DNA from: Stenotrophomonas sp046736075
GTDB taxonomy: Bacteria; Pseudomonadota; Gammaproteobacteria; Xanthomonadales; Xanthomonadaceae
Direction of reading: 5' to 3'
DNA length: 64,000 bases
Assembly (NCBI RefSeq): GCF_046736075.1
Contig: NZ_CP177163.1
Location: 3,162,001 to 3,226,000, forward strand
Made by a program: the position numbers and the translations under genes. Shown here piece by piece: positions 8,448 through 25,275 of this stretch. Position 1 is the first letter of the stretch. Each line of letters starts with the position of its first letter. Below the pieces are notes generated by a model, which saw nothing but the letters and a program-made list of their open reading frames with translations, searched no databases and was not told the origin of the DNA.

Positions 8448-9467
8448 GTGCACAAGGCTTTCCGCCGTTTCACACCGCTGCTGTGGGTGCTGCTGGCCGG
8501 CCTGGCGCTGCCTGCCCAGGGTCAGTCCGCGCGCGGCCTGCAGGAGCCGGGCTACCGCTACTACGAGATCGGCGACCTCGACGCGCCACAGGCCGCCCGC
8601 ACCGAGCCGGCGATGATGCTGATGGGCGGGGGCGAGTGGGTCCCGGCCGCGTTCGAGTGGTGGCTGGCGCGCGCCGGACATGGCCGGGTGGTGATCCTGC
8701 GCGCGTCCGGCGGCGACGACCTCCAGGAGCGTCTGTACCGCGACATCGGCGGCGTCAGCACGGTCCAGACCCTGGTCTTCGACAGCCGGCGCGCCGCCGA
8801 TGATCCGAACGTGCTGCAGGTGGTGGCTGCGGCCGATGCGATCTTCATCGCCGGCGGCGACCAGTCGCGCTACATCCGCTTCTGGAAGGGCACCGCGCTC
8901 AACGAGGCACTCAACGCCCACGTGCGCGCCGGCCGCCCCATTGCCGGCACCAGCGCCGGCCTGGCCATTCTGGGCGGCTACAGCTACGGCGCGCTGGACG
9001 GCGGCAGCATCACCTCCGACCGGGCGCTGCAGGACCCGATGGGCAGCGCGGTGACCCTGGACAACGACTTCCTGACCATGCCGTACCTGTCCAACGTGGT
9101 CACCGACACCCACTTCGGCAAGCGCGACCGGCTCGGCCGCCTGATCGTCTTCGTCGCCCGTGCGGCCCGGCAGAGCGGGCGCGCGGACATGGTCGGCATC
9201 GGCGTGGACGAAGACACCGCGCTGTGCGTGGAGGCCGATGGTCGTGGCCGGGTCTTCAGCAACGACGACGGCTACGCCTGGCTGGTCATGCCGCGCCACA
9301 CCGCAGACCGCCTGCGCGATGGCGAGCCGCTCGACTTCCACGCGATCCCGGTAACCGGTGTGGGCAGCGGCAGCCGCCTGCACCTGGACGGGTTCCGGGT
9401 CGACGACCCGGCGTTCCAGATGACGGCCGACATCCGCGACGGGGCCTTGGAACTGCAGCCCCGCTGA
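8448..9467 (+). CDS. Secreted cyanophycinase (S51 serine peptidase)
   Basis: A 339-residue protein with an N-terminal signal peptide (FTPLLWVLLAGLALPAQGQ). The fold follows peptidase family S51: a GGGE turn near 60-63, FIAGGDQSRY near 133-142, the nucleophile elbow IAGTSAGLA with Ser169, and DTHFGKRDRLGRL, the conserved substrate-pocket signature of cyanophycinases. Cyanophycinase cuts the Asp-Arg polymer cyanophycin to beta-Asp-Arg dipeptides. The signal peptide argues for an extracellular or periplasmic CphE-like scavenging role. The GTG start at 8448 follows CAGGGAGA; a TTG at 8430 is the alternative. The isoaspartyl peptidase gene follows closely. Confidence 0.88.
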   Translation: MHKAFRRFTPLLWVLLAGLALPAQGQSARGLQEPGYRYYEIGDLDAPQAARTEPAMMLMGGGEWVPAAFEWWLARAGHGRVVILRASGGDDLQERLYRDIGGVSTVQTLVFDSRRAADDPNVLQVVAAADAIFIAGGDQSRYIRFWKGTALNEALNAHVRAGRPIAGTSAGLAILGGYSYGALDGGSITSDRALQDPMGSAVTLDNDFLTMPYLSNVVTDTHFGKRDRLGRLIVFVARAARQSGRADMVGIGVDEDTALCVEADGRGRVFSNDDGYAWLVMPRHTADRLRDGEPLDFHAIPVTGVGSGSRLHLDGFRVDDPAFQMTADIRDGALELQPR

Positions 9468-9504
9468 CGCCATGATGGGGGTCCTGCCTGCCTGGAACCC
9501 TGTC

Positions 9505-10515
9505 ATGTCCCGTCGAACCGCGTTGCTGCTGTCGCTGTGCCTGTCGAGCCCGCTTGCGTGGGCGGCGGAGCCGGTCCTGGTGATCCACGGTGGGGCAGGG
9601 GTCGAGCGCAAGGACCTGTCGCCGACCGAGGAAGCAGCGGCGCGCGCGGCGCTGCGCCAGGCGCTGCTGAAGGGGCACCAGGCGCTCGCCGCGGGTCGCC
9701 CGGCACTGGATGCGGTCACCGCCGCGATCACCGTGCTTGAGGACGATCCCACCTTCAATGCGGGCAAGGGCGCCGTGTTCACGCATGACGGGCGCAACGA
9801 GCTGGATGCCTCGCTCATGGACGGCGCCACGCTCAAGGCCGGCGCCGTGGCGGGCGTGCAGCGGGTGCGCAATCCGATTCTGCTGGCCGAAGCGGTGATG
9901 CAGCACTCGCCGCACGTGATGATGGTGGGCGAGGGCGCCGAGACCTTCGCTGCCACCCAGCACATCGCGCTGGTCGATCCGGCGTACTTCCGCACCGAAA
10001 AGCGCTGGCAGCAGCTGCAGAAGGCACTGCGCGAGGAGGCCGCCGGCCAGGCGCACGCCGACCTGGAGACCGCGCGTCACTTCGGTACCGTCGGTGCCGT
10101 CGCGCTGGATGCCCAGGGCAAGCTCGCGGCGGGCACCTCCACCGGCGGCATGACCAACAAGCGCTATGGCCGCGTCGGCGATTCGCCGATCATCGGTGCC
10201 GGCACCTATGCCAATGCTACCTGCGCGGTGTCGGGTACCGGTTGGGGCGAGTACTACATCCGCACCGCCGCGGCCTACGACATCTGCGCGCGCATGCAGT
10301 ACCTCAAGCAGGGCCCGGACGAGGCGGGGCGCGCCGTGATCAATGAGCGCATTCCCGCGCTCGGCGGCGATGGCGGCGCGATCGTGCTCTCGGCCGACGG
10401 TCGGGCGGCAACGCCGTTCAACACACAGGGCATGTATCGGGGTTGGATCGGCGCCGATGGCGTGCCGCACGTGGCCATCTTTGCCGACGAACCGCTGCCG
10501 CTGCCGGGCCAATAG
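9505..10515 (+). CDS. Isoaspartyl peptidase / plant-type L-asparaginase (Ntn hydrolase)
   Basis: A 336-residue T2-family precursor with signal peptide MSRRTALLLSLCLSSPLAWA. It has VLVIHGGAGVE at the start of the alpha subunit, FNAGKGAVF and the catalytic HFGTVGAVALD, where Thr195 would become the N-terminal nucleophile after autocleavage, then STGGMTNKRYGRVGDSPIIGAGTYA. The enzyme cleaves beta-aspartyl dipeptides, including beta-Asp-Arg released by cyanophycinase, whose gene ends 37 bases upstream. ATGs at 9472 and 9475 are also possible starts but would lengthen the signal peptide by eleven or ten residues. Confidence 0.93.
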   Translation: MSRRTALLLSLCLSSPLAWAAEPVLVIHGGAGVERKDLSPTEEAAARAALRQALLKGHQALAAGRPALDAVTAAITVLEDDPTFNAGKGAVFTHDGRNELDASLMDGATLKAGAVAGVQRVRNPILLAEAVMQHSPHVMMVGEGAETFAATQHIALVDPAYFRTEKRWQQLQKALREEAAGQAHADLETARHFGTVGAVALDAQGKLAAGTSTGGMTNKRYGRVGDSPIIGAGTYANATCAVSGTGWGEYYIRTAAAYDICARMQYLKQGPDEAGRAVINERIPALGGDGGAIVLSADGRAATPFNTQGMYRGWIGADGVPHVAIFADEPLPLPGQ

Positions 10516-10567
10516 CCTGCAATCGCAGGGCAATTCGAAATTCGTGTGAAAAAATTCAAAAAGGTTG

Positions 10568-10596
10568 TTGACAGAACCCTCGTTCACCCCCAAAAT
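10568..10596 (+). promoter_or_regulatory. Candidate sigma-70 promoter for tRNA-Tyr-Gly-Thr-tuf1
   Basis: TTGACA (10568-10573), a 17-base spacer and CAAAAT (10591-10596) lie about 58 bases before tRNA-Tyr. The -35 is perfect and the -10 is weak. An AT-rich stretch just upstream (10547-10567) could serve as an UP element. Confidence 0.55.
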
Positions 10597-10653
10597 TCAC
10601 GGCTCTTCCACCCCACACCGAAAACGCTTCGGCGCAACGGGACAGGGTGGTAA

Positions 10654-10739
10654 GGAGGGATACCCAAGCGGCCAACGGGGGCAGACTGTAAATCTGCTGG
10701 CTTACGCCTTCGGTGGTTCGAATCCACCTCCCTCCACCA
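10654..10739 (+). tRNA. tRNA-Tyr (anticodon GTA)
   Basis: An 86-base class II tRNA with acceptor GGAGGGA/TCCCTCC, discriminator A and encoded CCA. The anticodon stem GCAGA/TCTGC encloses CTGTAAA (GTA at 10688-10690), and a long variable arm lies around GGCTTACGCC. Confidence 0.97.
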
Positions 10740-10767
10740 GTTTCATGTTGTGGCAAGAGCTTCCGAT

Positions 10768-10841
<74 letters not shown>

Positions 10842-10888
10842 TTGAATGAGTTTGAATATATTCAAATTCGTGCCATAATTCAAAACTC

Positions 10889-10964
10889 GCTCACGTAGCT
10901 CAGTCGGTAGAGCACCTCCTTGGTAAGGAGGAGGTCGAAGGTTCGATTCCTTTCGTGAGCACCA
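10889..10964 (+). tRNA. tRNA-Thr (anticodon GGT)
   Basis: Acceptor GCTCACG/CGTGAGC with discriminator A and encoded CCA. The anticodon stem CCTCC/GGAGG encloses TTGGTAA, giving GGT at 10922-10924. It ends 40 bases before tuf1. Confidence 0.97.
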
Positions 10965-11004
10965 TCTAAGTGCCACCATTCAGACGATTTCGAGATAAGC
11001 AGCC

Positions 11005-12195
11005 ATGGCCAAGGGTAAGTTCGAGCGCACCAAGCCGCACGTCAACGTCGGCACCATCGGTCACGTCGACCACGGCAAGACCACGCTGACCGCCGCACTG
11101 ACCAAGATCGGTGCCGAGCGCTTCGGTGGCGAGTTCAAGGATTACTCCGCGATCGACGCCGCGCCGGAAGAAAAGGCGCGTGGCATCACGATCTCGACCG
11201 CGCACGTCGAATACGAATCCACCGAGCGTCATTACGCCCACGTGGATTGCCCGGGCCATGCTGACTACGTCAAGAACATGATCACCGGTGCTGCCCAGAT
11301 GGACGGCGCGATCCTGGTGTGCTCGGCCGCTGACGGCCCGATGCCGCAGACCCGCGAGCACATCCTGCTGTCGCGTCAGGTCGGCGTGCCGTACATCGTC
11401 GTGTTCCTGAACAAGGCCGACATGGTGGACGACGCCGAGCTGCTGGAACTGGTCGAAATGGAAGTCCGCGAGCTGCTGAGCAAGTACGACTTCCCGGGCG
11501 ACGACACCCCGATCATCGCGGGTTCGGCCCGTCTGGCGCTGGAAGGCGACCAGAGCGATATCGGCGTGCCGGCCGTGATCAAGCTGGTCGAAGCTCTCGA
11601 CAGCTGGATCCCGACCCCGGAACGCGACATCGACAAGCCGTTCCTGATGCCGGTGGAAGACGTGTTCTCGATCTCGGGCCGCGGCACCGTGGTGACCGGT
11701 CGTATCGAGCGCGGCGTGATCAAGGTCGGCGAAGAAATCGAAATCGTCGGTATCCGTCCGGTCCAGAAGACCACCGTCACCGGCGTGGAAATGTTCCGCA
11801 AGCTGCTCGACCAGGGTCAGGCAGGCGACAACGCCGGTCTGCTGCTGCGCGGCACCAAGCGTGACGACGTCGAGCGTGGCCAGGTGCTGGCCAAGCCGGG
11901 TTCGATCAAGCCGCACACCCAGTTCGACGCCGAAGTCTACGTCCTGTCCAAGGACGAAGGCGGCCGCCACACCCCGTTCTTCAAGGGCTACCGTCCGCAG
12001 TTCTACTTCCGTACCACCGACATCACCGGTGCGGTCGAGCTGCCGGAAGGCGTGGAAATGGTCATGCCGGGCGACAACGTGAAGATGGTTGTCACCCTGA
12101 TCAACCCGGTGGCAATGGACGAAGGCCTGCGCTTCGCCATCCGCGAAGGCGGCCGTACCGTCGGCGCCGGCGTGGTCTCCAAGATCATCGCGTAA
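11005..12195 (+). CDS. tuf: Elongation factor Tu, copy 1
   Basis: A 396-residue GTPase that delivers aminoacyl-tRNA to the ribosome. Motifs are GHVDHGKTT (P-loop), the DCPGHADYV switch II, NKADMVDD (G4, where other EF-Tu proteins often read NKCD) and SARLALEG (G5), followed by beta-barrel domains 2 and 3 ending VVSKIIA. The protein is identical to that of copy 2 at 28462; the genes differ at only four synonymous third positions. Being downstream of three tRNAs makes this the tufB-like copy. The reading frame starts at ATG 11005 without a strong ribosome-binding site. Confidence 0.98.
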   Translation: MAKGKFERTKPHVNVGTIGHVDHGKTTLTAALTKIGAERFGGEFKDYSAIDAAPEEKARGITISTAHVEYESTERHYAHVDCPGHADYVKNMITGAAQMDGAILVCSAADGPMPQTREHILLSRQVGVPYIVVFLNKADMVDDAELLELVEMEVRELLSKYDFPGDDTPIIAGSARLALEGDQSDIGVPAVIKLVEALDSWIPTPERDIDKPFLMPVEDVFSISGRGTVVTGRIERGVIKVGEEIEIVGIRPVQKTTVTGVEMFRKLLDQGQAGDNAGLLLRGTKRDDVERGQVLAKPGSIKPHTQFDAEVYVLSKDEGGRHTPFFKGYRPQFYFRTTDITGAVELPEGVEMVMPGDNVKMVVTLINPVAMDEGLRFAIREGGRTVGAGVVSKIIA

Positions 12196-12204
12196 TTTCG
12201 TAAT

Positions 12205-12230
12205 ACCGGCGGTTGCATAGCTCCGCCGGT
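12205..12230 (+). other. Hairpin between tuf1 and tRNA-Trp
   Basis: ACCGGCGG (12205-12212) pairs perfectly with CCGCCGGT (12223-12230) across a 10-base loop, with no T run after it. It may mark processing of the tuf mRNA from tRNA-Trp or a weak termination site. Confidence 0.45.
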
Positions 12231-12295
12231 CTCGCGAATGGCGGGCCGGGAACCTCGGTCCGCCTTCGCCGTCTAAGGGAAGGCAGTTTTTCAGT

Positions 12296-12371
<76 letters not shown>

Positions 12372-12415
12372 CTTCTCCCTTCCAGCGGCCATGCCGCCAC
12401 TGCAGCCAGAGCCGG

Positions 12416-12823
12416 ATGAACAGCAAGATCGAGCATTCCAAAGACACCGCCTCCACCGGGGGTGATATCGTCAAGTACGCCGTTGCAGCCATCCTGGTTG
12501 TAGCGGGTCTTTTTGCTTGGTTCTGGTTCGGTGCTCCCGAGCATGCTTCCCAGAGTGCATGGGCCGGTCCGCTTCGCGGTCTGGCCGTTGTGGTTGGCCT
12601 GGTGGCCGGCCTTGGCGTGTTCCTGCTGACCGGCAAGGGTCGCGACACGCGTGAATTCCTTTCCGAATCGCGTTTCGAACTGCGCAAGGTGGTCTGGCCG
12701 ACACGCCAGGAAGCCATCCGCATGACCTGGGTGGTGGTCGTTGTCGTGATCATCCTCAGCCTGGTGCTGGGCGGATTTGATTTCCTGATTCAGAAAGCGA
12801 CCCAGTGGTTCCTGGGTCGATAA
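12416..12823 (+). CDS. secE: Preprotein translocase subunit SecE
   Basis: A 135-residue inner-membrane subunit of SecYEG. Three hydrophobic helices are visible (about residues 19-36, 51-69 and 105-127), as in the E. coli three-helix form. The conserved amphipathic segment FELRKVVWPTRQEA precedes the last helix, the essential one that clamps SecY. The start at 12416 excludes a non-homologous extension that would read back into tRNA-Trp. nusG follows 10 bases later. Confidence 0.95.
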   Translation: MNSKIEHSKDTASTGGDIVKYAVAAILVVAGLFAWFWFGAPEHASQSAWAGPLRGLAVVVGLVAGLGVFLLTGKGRDTREFLSESRFELRKVVWPTRQEAIRMTWVVVVVVIILSLVLGGFDFLIQKATQWFLGR

Positions 12824-12833
12824 GGAGAAACCA

Positions 12834-13394
12834 GTGAAGCGTTGGTACGTCGTTCACGCCTATTCGGGCTTCGAAAAGTCGGTGGCGCAGGCTCTGCGCG
12901 ATCGCATCGTGCGTGACGAGATGCAGGAGCGCTTCGGTGACGTCCTGGTCCCGACCGAGGAAGTGGTCGAAATGCGCTCCGGCCAGAAGCGCCGTTCCGA
13001 GCGCAAGTTCTTCCCGGGTTACGTGCTGGTCCAGATCGAGACCCACGAAGAAAACGGTATCCCGCGCATCGACAACGAAAGTTGGCATCTGGTGAAGGAC
13101 ACCTCCAAGGTGATGGGGTTCATCGGCGGTACCGCCGATCGCCCGCTGCCGATCCGCGACGAAGAGGCCGCCGCCATCCTGGACCGTGTTCAGGAAGGTG
13201 TGGAGAAGCCCCGTCCGAAGGTGCTGTTCGAGCCGGGCCAGATGGTCCGTGTCACCGAAGGTCCGTTCAACGACTTCAATGGCGTTGTCGAAGAGGTCAA
13301 CTACGAGAAGAGCCGTCTGCGCGTCTCGGTGCTGATCTTCGGTCGTGCCACCCCGGTCGAGCTCGAGTTCGGCCAGGTCGAAAAGGCCGTCTGA
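12834..13394 (+). CDS. nusG: Transcription termination/antitermination protein NusG
   Basis: A 186-residue RNA polymerase processivity factor that also links to Rho and to ribosomal S10. The N-terminal NGN domain has RWYVVHAYSGFEKSVAQAL and FFPGYVLVQ, and the C-terminal KOW domain shows FEPGQMVRVTEGPFNDFNG. It starts with GTG at 12834 behind a good AAGGAGA (12822-12828). It is co-transcribed with secE, the usual pairing. Confidence 0.97.
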   Translation: MKRWYVVHAYSGFEKSVAQALRDRIVRDEMQERFGDVLVPTEEVVEMRSGQKRRSERKFFPGYVLVQIETHEENGIPRIDNESWHLVKDTSKVMGFIGGTADRPLPIRDEEAAAILDRVQEGVEKPRPKVLFEPGQMVRVTEGPFNDFNGVVEEVNYEKSRLRVSVLIFGRATPVELEFGQVEKAV

Positions 13395-13459
13395 CCCCCG
13401 GGCTGATTGGCCGGTCCCCGGCTTCAGCGGGGCATGGCGCCGGGCACAGCCCGGCCGCA

Positions 13460-13545
13460 TTCAGGCACCAGACCAAAAACCTGATATAGTGCGCGGCTTC
13501 CTGCCAGGAAGCTGGCAAAAGCAAGGGCCGCCGCGAGGTGGCCTT
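13460..13545 (+). promoter_or_regulatory. Promoter and leader hairpin of rplKA
   Basis: A TATAGT -10 element lies at 13485-13490 with a poor -35. Downstream, AGGGCCGCC (13524-13532) pairs with GGTGGCCTT (13537-13545) around a GCGA tetraloop of the GNRA type. In E. coli the L11 mRNA leader is where L1 binds to repress its own operon; a similar role here is inferred from position only. Confidence 0.5.
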
Positions 13546-13641
13546 CTGCGTGAATTTTCAAAACGCGATGCCGGGACGCGTGATTCCCGGTCCGATGGGG
13601 AGCCTGTTGTCGCAAGGCGCTAGCACCCGGAGAGTACTCAC

Positions 13642-14070
13642 ATGGCAAAGAAAGTTGTCGGTTATATCAAGCTGCAGGTGAAGGCCGGTCAGGCCAACCC
13701 CTCGCCGCCGGTCGGTCCTGCGCTGGGTCAGCGCGGCCTGAACATCATGGAATTCTGCAAGGCCTTCAATGCCGCCACGCAGAAGCTGGAGCCGGGTCTG
13801 CCGGTCCCGGTGATCATCACGGCCTATTCGGACCGTACCTTCACCTTCATCACCAAGAGCACCCCGGCCGCCGTGCTGCTCAAGAAGGCTGCTGGCATCT
13901 CCTCGGGCTCCAAGCGCCCGAACACCGACAAGGTGGGCAAGGTGACCCGTAAGCAGCTGGAAGAAATCGCCAAGACCAAGGAAGCCGACCTGACGGCCGC
14001 CGACCTGGACGCCGCGGTGCGCACGATTGCCGGTTCTGCCCGTTCCATGGGCCTCGTGGTGGAGGGTTAA
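13642..14070 (+). CDS. rplK: 50S ribosomal protein L11
   Basis: A 142-residue GTPase-centre protein that binds 23S rRNA with L10-(L12)4. It begins AKKVVGYIKLQVKAGQANPSP, the proline-rich switch (PSPPVGPALGQRG) is intact, and the C-terminal rRNA-binding domain carries KTPAAVLLKKAAG-like residues and the GTARSMGL-type end (here GSARSMGLVVEG). A GGAGAG ribosome-binding site precedes ATG 13642. Confidence 0.98.
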   Translation: MAKKVVGYIKLQVKAGQANPSPPVGPALGQRGLNIMEFCKAFNAATQKLEPGLPVPVIITAYSDRTFTFITKSTPAAVLLKKAAGISSGSKRPNTDKVGKVTRKQLEEIAKTKEADLTAADLDAAVRTIAGSARSMGLVVEG

Positions 14071-14074
14071 GAAG

Positions 14075-14773
14075 ATGGCACAGACCAAGCGTGAGAAGGC
14101 CATCAAGGCCGCCGTCGTCCCGGGTAAGGCATATGCCTTCGAGGACGCGATCAAGATCCTGAAGACCGCTACCAAGGCCAAGTTCGTCGAGTCCTTCGAC
14201 GTTGCTGTGCGCCTGGGCGTGGACGCCAAGAAGTCCGACCAGCAGGTGCGCGGTTCCACCGTGCTGCCGGCCGGTACCGGCAAGAGCGTGCGCGTTGCCG
14301 TCTTCGCCCCGGCCGGTGCCAAGGCTGACGAAGCCCTGGCCGCTGGCGCCGAAGCCGTCGGTATGGACGACCTGGCCGAGAAGATGCAGGCCGGCGATCT
14401 GAACTACGACGTCGTGATCGCGACCCCGGACGCCATGCGCGTCGTGGGTAAGCTGGGCACCGTGCTCGGCCCGCGCGGCCTGATGCCGAACCCGAAGGTC
14501 GGCACCGTGTCGGCCAACCCGGGCGAAGCCGTCAAGAATGCCAAGTCGGGTCAGGTGCGTTACCGCACCGACAAGGCCGGCATCATCCACTGCACCATCG
14601 GCAAGGCCGACTTCGCCGAAGACGCGCTGAAGTCGAACCTGCAGGCGCTGCTGATGGACCTGATCAAGGCCAAGCCGGCTACCTCGAAGGGCACCTACCT
14701 GCAGAAGGTTTCGGTCAGCTCGACGATGGGCCCGGGCGTCACCGTCGACCAGTCGTCGCTGACCCTGAAGTAA
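14075..14773 (+). CDS. rplA: 50S ribosomal protein L1
   Basis: A 232-residue protein of the mobile L1 stalk; in E. coli it is also the translational repressor of rplKA. Motifs include SFDVAVRLGVDAKKSDQQV, the GTGKSVRVAVFA strand and VGKLGTVLGPRGLMPNPK. The start at 14075 follows the rplK stop by 4 bases; a longer in-frame start inside rplK is not supported by the family N-terminus. Confidence 0.98.
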   Translation: MAQTKREKAIKAAVVPGKAYAFEDAIKILKTATKAKFVESFDVAVRLGVDAKKSDQQVRGSTVLPAGTGKSVRVAVFAPAGAKADEALAAGAEAVGMDDLAEKMQAGDLNYDVVIATPDAMRVVGKLGTVLGPRGLMPNPKVGTVSANPGEAVKNAKSGQVRYRTDKAGIIHCTIGKADFAEDALKSNLQALLMDLIKAKPATSKGTYLQKVSVSSTMGPGVTVDQSSLTLK

Positions 14774-15160
14774 TCGTTTCAAGCGGGTGCGCGGCCTCGG
14801 TCGCGCATCCGTGACATTTGAAGGCAATCCGAGCGGGCCCGTCCCGCAACGATAGCCGTCAAAGACCGCAGGCGCGGTCGTTGCACACCGGCGACGGGCA
14901 GGGATGCTCGCATTGGCAGGGAGTCGCCGCCGGCGCAGTACCGATCGCTTAATCGATTCCCCCGGGAATCACCCTGCGTAGATGGTGCCCTTCTGGAGTT
15001 TTTCTGGTTTACGCACGTCTGGGTTCTCCCAGGTTGGCCATCCAGGTCTAGAACGGCCCACCCTTGGAACATCGTCCCGATGTTCCCGGCGTCCAGGACG
15101 GATGCCGCCCAGGACCGCACACGGCAGGAGCCGTAAGCGGAGTTCAATTGGAGGAGTGCA
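14774..15160 (+). promoter_or_regulatory. Long rplJL leader, probable L10 autoregulatory region
   Basis: This 387-base gene-free stretch precedes rplJ. It holds a perfect 9-bp hairpin GGAACATCG/CGATGTTCC (15066-15086) and a looser GTTCT/AGAAC pairing just upstream. In gammaproteobacteria the L10-(L12)4 complex represses translation by binding the rplJ leader, and the position and length fit. The binding site itself was not identified. No coding frame with sense is seen here. Confidence 0.5.
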
Positions 15161-15694
15161 ATGGCTCTCAATCTGTCCCAGAAGCAAGAAGTAGTCGCCG
15201 AGCTGGCAGACGTCGCCGCCAAGGCCCACTCCTTGATCGCAGCCGAATATGCTGGCACCACGGTCGCTCAGATGACCGCGATGCGCAAGCAGGCTCGCGA
15301 AACCGGCGTTTTCTTGAAAGTTGTCAAGAACACCCTGGCTTCGCGTGCCGTTGAAGGCACCGAGTTCGCAGTCGCACAGGACAAGCTGGTTGGTCCGCTG
15401 CTGTATGCGTTCTCGCTCGAGGAGCCCGGCGCTGCCGGTCGCCTGATCAAGGACGCCGCCAAGACCAACGACAAGCTCAAGGCTAAGGTCGTTTCGATTG
15501 GTGGTGAAGTGTTCCCGGCCAGCCACGTTGACGTGCTGGCATCGCTGCCGACCCGCGATCAGGCCCTGGCCATGCTGGCCCGCGTCCTGACCGAGCCGGT
15601 CACGATGTTCGCCCGCGCCATCAAGGCCATCGGTGACAAGCAGAATGGCGGTGAAACCGCTGACGCTGCCGAACCGGCCGCCGAGACCGCCTGA
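15161..15694 (+). CDS. rplJ: 50S ribosomal protein L10
   Basis: A 177-residue base of the L7/L12 stalk. It begins MALNLSQKQEVVAELADVA and has GTTVAQMTAMRKQARETG and KNTLASRAVEGTEF in the rRNA-binding domain, then a C-terminal helix that recruits L12 dimers. The alanine/glutamate-rich tail (AADAAEPAAETA-like) is slightly longer than in E. coli. A strong GGAGGA lies before ATG 15161. Confidence 0.98.
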   Translation: MALNLSQKQEVVAELADVAAKAHSLIAAEYAGTTVAQMTAMRKQARETGVFLKVVKNTLASRAVEGTEFAVAQDKLVGPLLYAFSLEEPGAAGRLIKDAAKTNDKLKAKVVSIGGEVFPASHVDVLASLPTRDQALAMLARVLTEPVTMFARAIKAIGDKQNGGETADAAEPAAETA

Positions 15695-15756
15695 GTCGAC
15701 GTTTCCGTGGTTCCGAACGGAACCTCAACCCAGAAAATTATCCAAAGGTAATCAAA

Positions 15757-16125
15757 ATGTCCCTTACCAACGAACAGATCGTCGACGCCATCGCCGAGAA
15801 GTCCCTGATGGAAGTGATGGAGCTGGTCAAGGCCATCGAAGAGAAGTTCGGCGTCTCCGCCGCTGCTCCGGTCGCCGTGGCTGCTGCCGCTGGCCCGGCT
15901 GCTGCCGTCGAAGAGCAGACCGAGTTCGACGTCATCCTGAAGTCGGCCGGCGACAAGAAGGTCGAAGTCATTAAGGCTGTCCGCGCCATCACCGGCCTGG
16001 GCCTGAAGGAAGCGAAGGACCTGGCTGAAGCCGGCGGCATGATCAAGGAAGCCGCTTCGAAGGACGACGCTGCCAAGTTCAAGAAGGACCTGGAAGCTGC
16101 TGGCGCGACTGTCGAAGTCAAGTAA
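15757..16125 (+). CDS. rplL: 50S ribosomal protein L7/L12
   Basis: A 122-residue stalk protein that recruits translational GTPases. The N-terminal dimerisation helix (residues 1-32) is followed by an Ala/Val/Pro-rich hinge (about 36-52) and the globular domain with EFDVILKSAGDKKVEVIKAVR and GLGLKEAKDLAE. It lies 62 bases after rplJ, as expected for the rplJL pair. Confidence 0.98.
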   Translation: MSLTNEQIVDAIAEKSLMEVMELVKAIEEKFGVSAAAPVAVAAAAGPAAAVEEQTEFDVILKSAGDKKVEVIKAVRAITGLGLKEAKDLAEAGGMIKEAASKDDAAKFKKDLEAAGATVEVK

Positions 16126-16165
16126 GCAGTTCCTTGCCTCGCCATCGAATCACGGCGATGCAGCC

Positions 16166-16193
16166 AAGGCTGGGGGCGTAAGCCCCCGGCCTT
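16166..16193 (+). terminator. Attenuator hairpin between rplL and rpoB
   Basis: AAGGCTGGGGGC pairs with GCCCCCGGCCTT around GTAA, a 12-bp stem with one T-G wobble, followed by TGG rather than a T run. The rplL-rpoB spacer is the classical site of partial termination that lowers polymerase expression relative to ribosomal proteins. Confidence 0.6.
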
Positions 16194-16303
16194 TGGTCGT
16201 TTCATGCAACACCGGATGTAACTAGCCCAACACGGGCTGCGGTCATGCCCCGCCACAGCAGCGCTCCGGCGCGCGGGCAGGGTAGTGGATGCAGACGAGT
16301 TGG

Positions 16304-16362
16304 CAGTTGGAAGTAGCGGGAGAAGGCGTGCTGGTGCCGGCAATACCAGCGACTTCCAACTG
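16304..16362 (+). other. Long intercistronic stem before rpoB
   Basis: CAGTTGGAAGT (16304-16314) pairs perfectly with ACTTCCAACTG (16352-16362), and an inner GCTGGT/ACCAGC stem (16330-16350) stacks inside. It lies 61 bases before the rpoB start. E. coli has an RNase III processing site at this position; similar function is inferred. Confidence 0.6.
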
Positions 16363-16422
16363 ACAATTTCAGTTTCCCTTCGGGTCGTGGACGCACGATC
16401 CGCACAGCCAAGGTGATACCTC

Positions 16423-20577
<4,155 letters not shown>

Positions 20578-20668
20578 TCGTGCAGGCGCGGCTGCCCCGG
20601 CAGCCGCGCCGCCGGATGTGACCTGACAGCCCCATCGACACGAGATTTCCTCCTTTCGGAGAAACACC

Positions 20669-24904
<4,236 letters not shown>

Positions 24905-24911
24905 AAAACCC

Positions 24912-24933
24912 GGTCCGGCCGCAAGGCCGGACC
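24912..24933 (+). terminator. Candidate terminator hairpin after rpoC
   Basis: GGTCCGGCC/GGCCGGACC form a perfect 9-bp stem around GCAA, 8 bases after the rpoC stop, but no T run follows. A second palindrome CGGACC-GTT-GGTCCG lies at 24949-24963 directly behind a GTAG, resembling a REP unit. The remaining 200 bases to the str promoter show nothing recognisable. Confidence 0.45.
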
Positions 24934-25150
24934 ACCTTCGCGTAGCGGCGGACCGTTGGTCCGACGATATTCGAAGGGGCAGGGCACCACTCCGGTGGTT
25001 TCCTGACCTTCCTGCCGGTGGCGTCCGCGCCGCCGATAGGGTAGGATGCCGGCCGGCCCAGACATGGGTCGGTTGACAACCTGAACGGGGGGCATGGAGA
25101 AGGCTCCCCTGTAACGGCCCAGGATCAGGGCTGGCTTGGCGTGCGCGCGG

Positions 25151-25180
25151 TTGACTGCGTTTTCGCCAGGTTGCTACAAT
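25151..25180 (+). promoter_or_regulatory. str operon promoter
   Basis: TTGACT (25151-25156), an 18-base spacer and TACAAT (25175-25180) make a near-consensus sigma-70 promoter about 95 bases before rpsL. It would drive rpsL-rpsG-fusA-tuf2. Confidence 0.82.
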
Positions 25181-25275
25181 CGTCTGTCTCAGCAGGCCAG
25201 ATTTCTTGGCCTGCTCGCACATTTCCGCATTCATGGCCAGTTTTTTTCCTTGGCCTCTCTCAGAAGAACATACTG

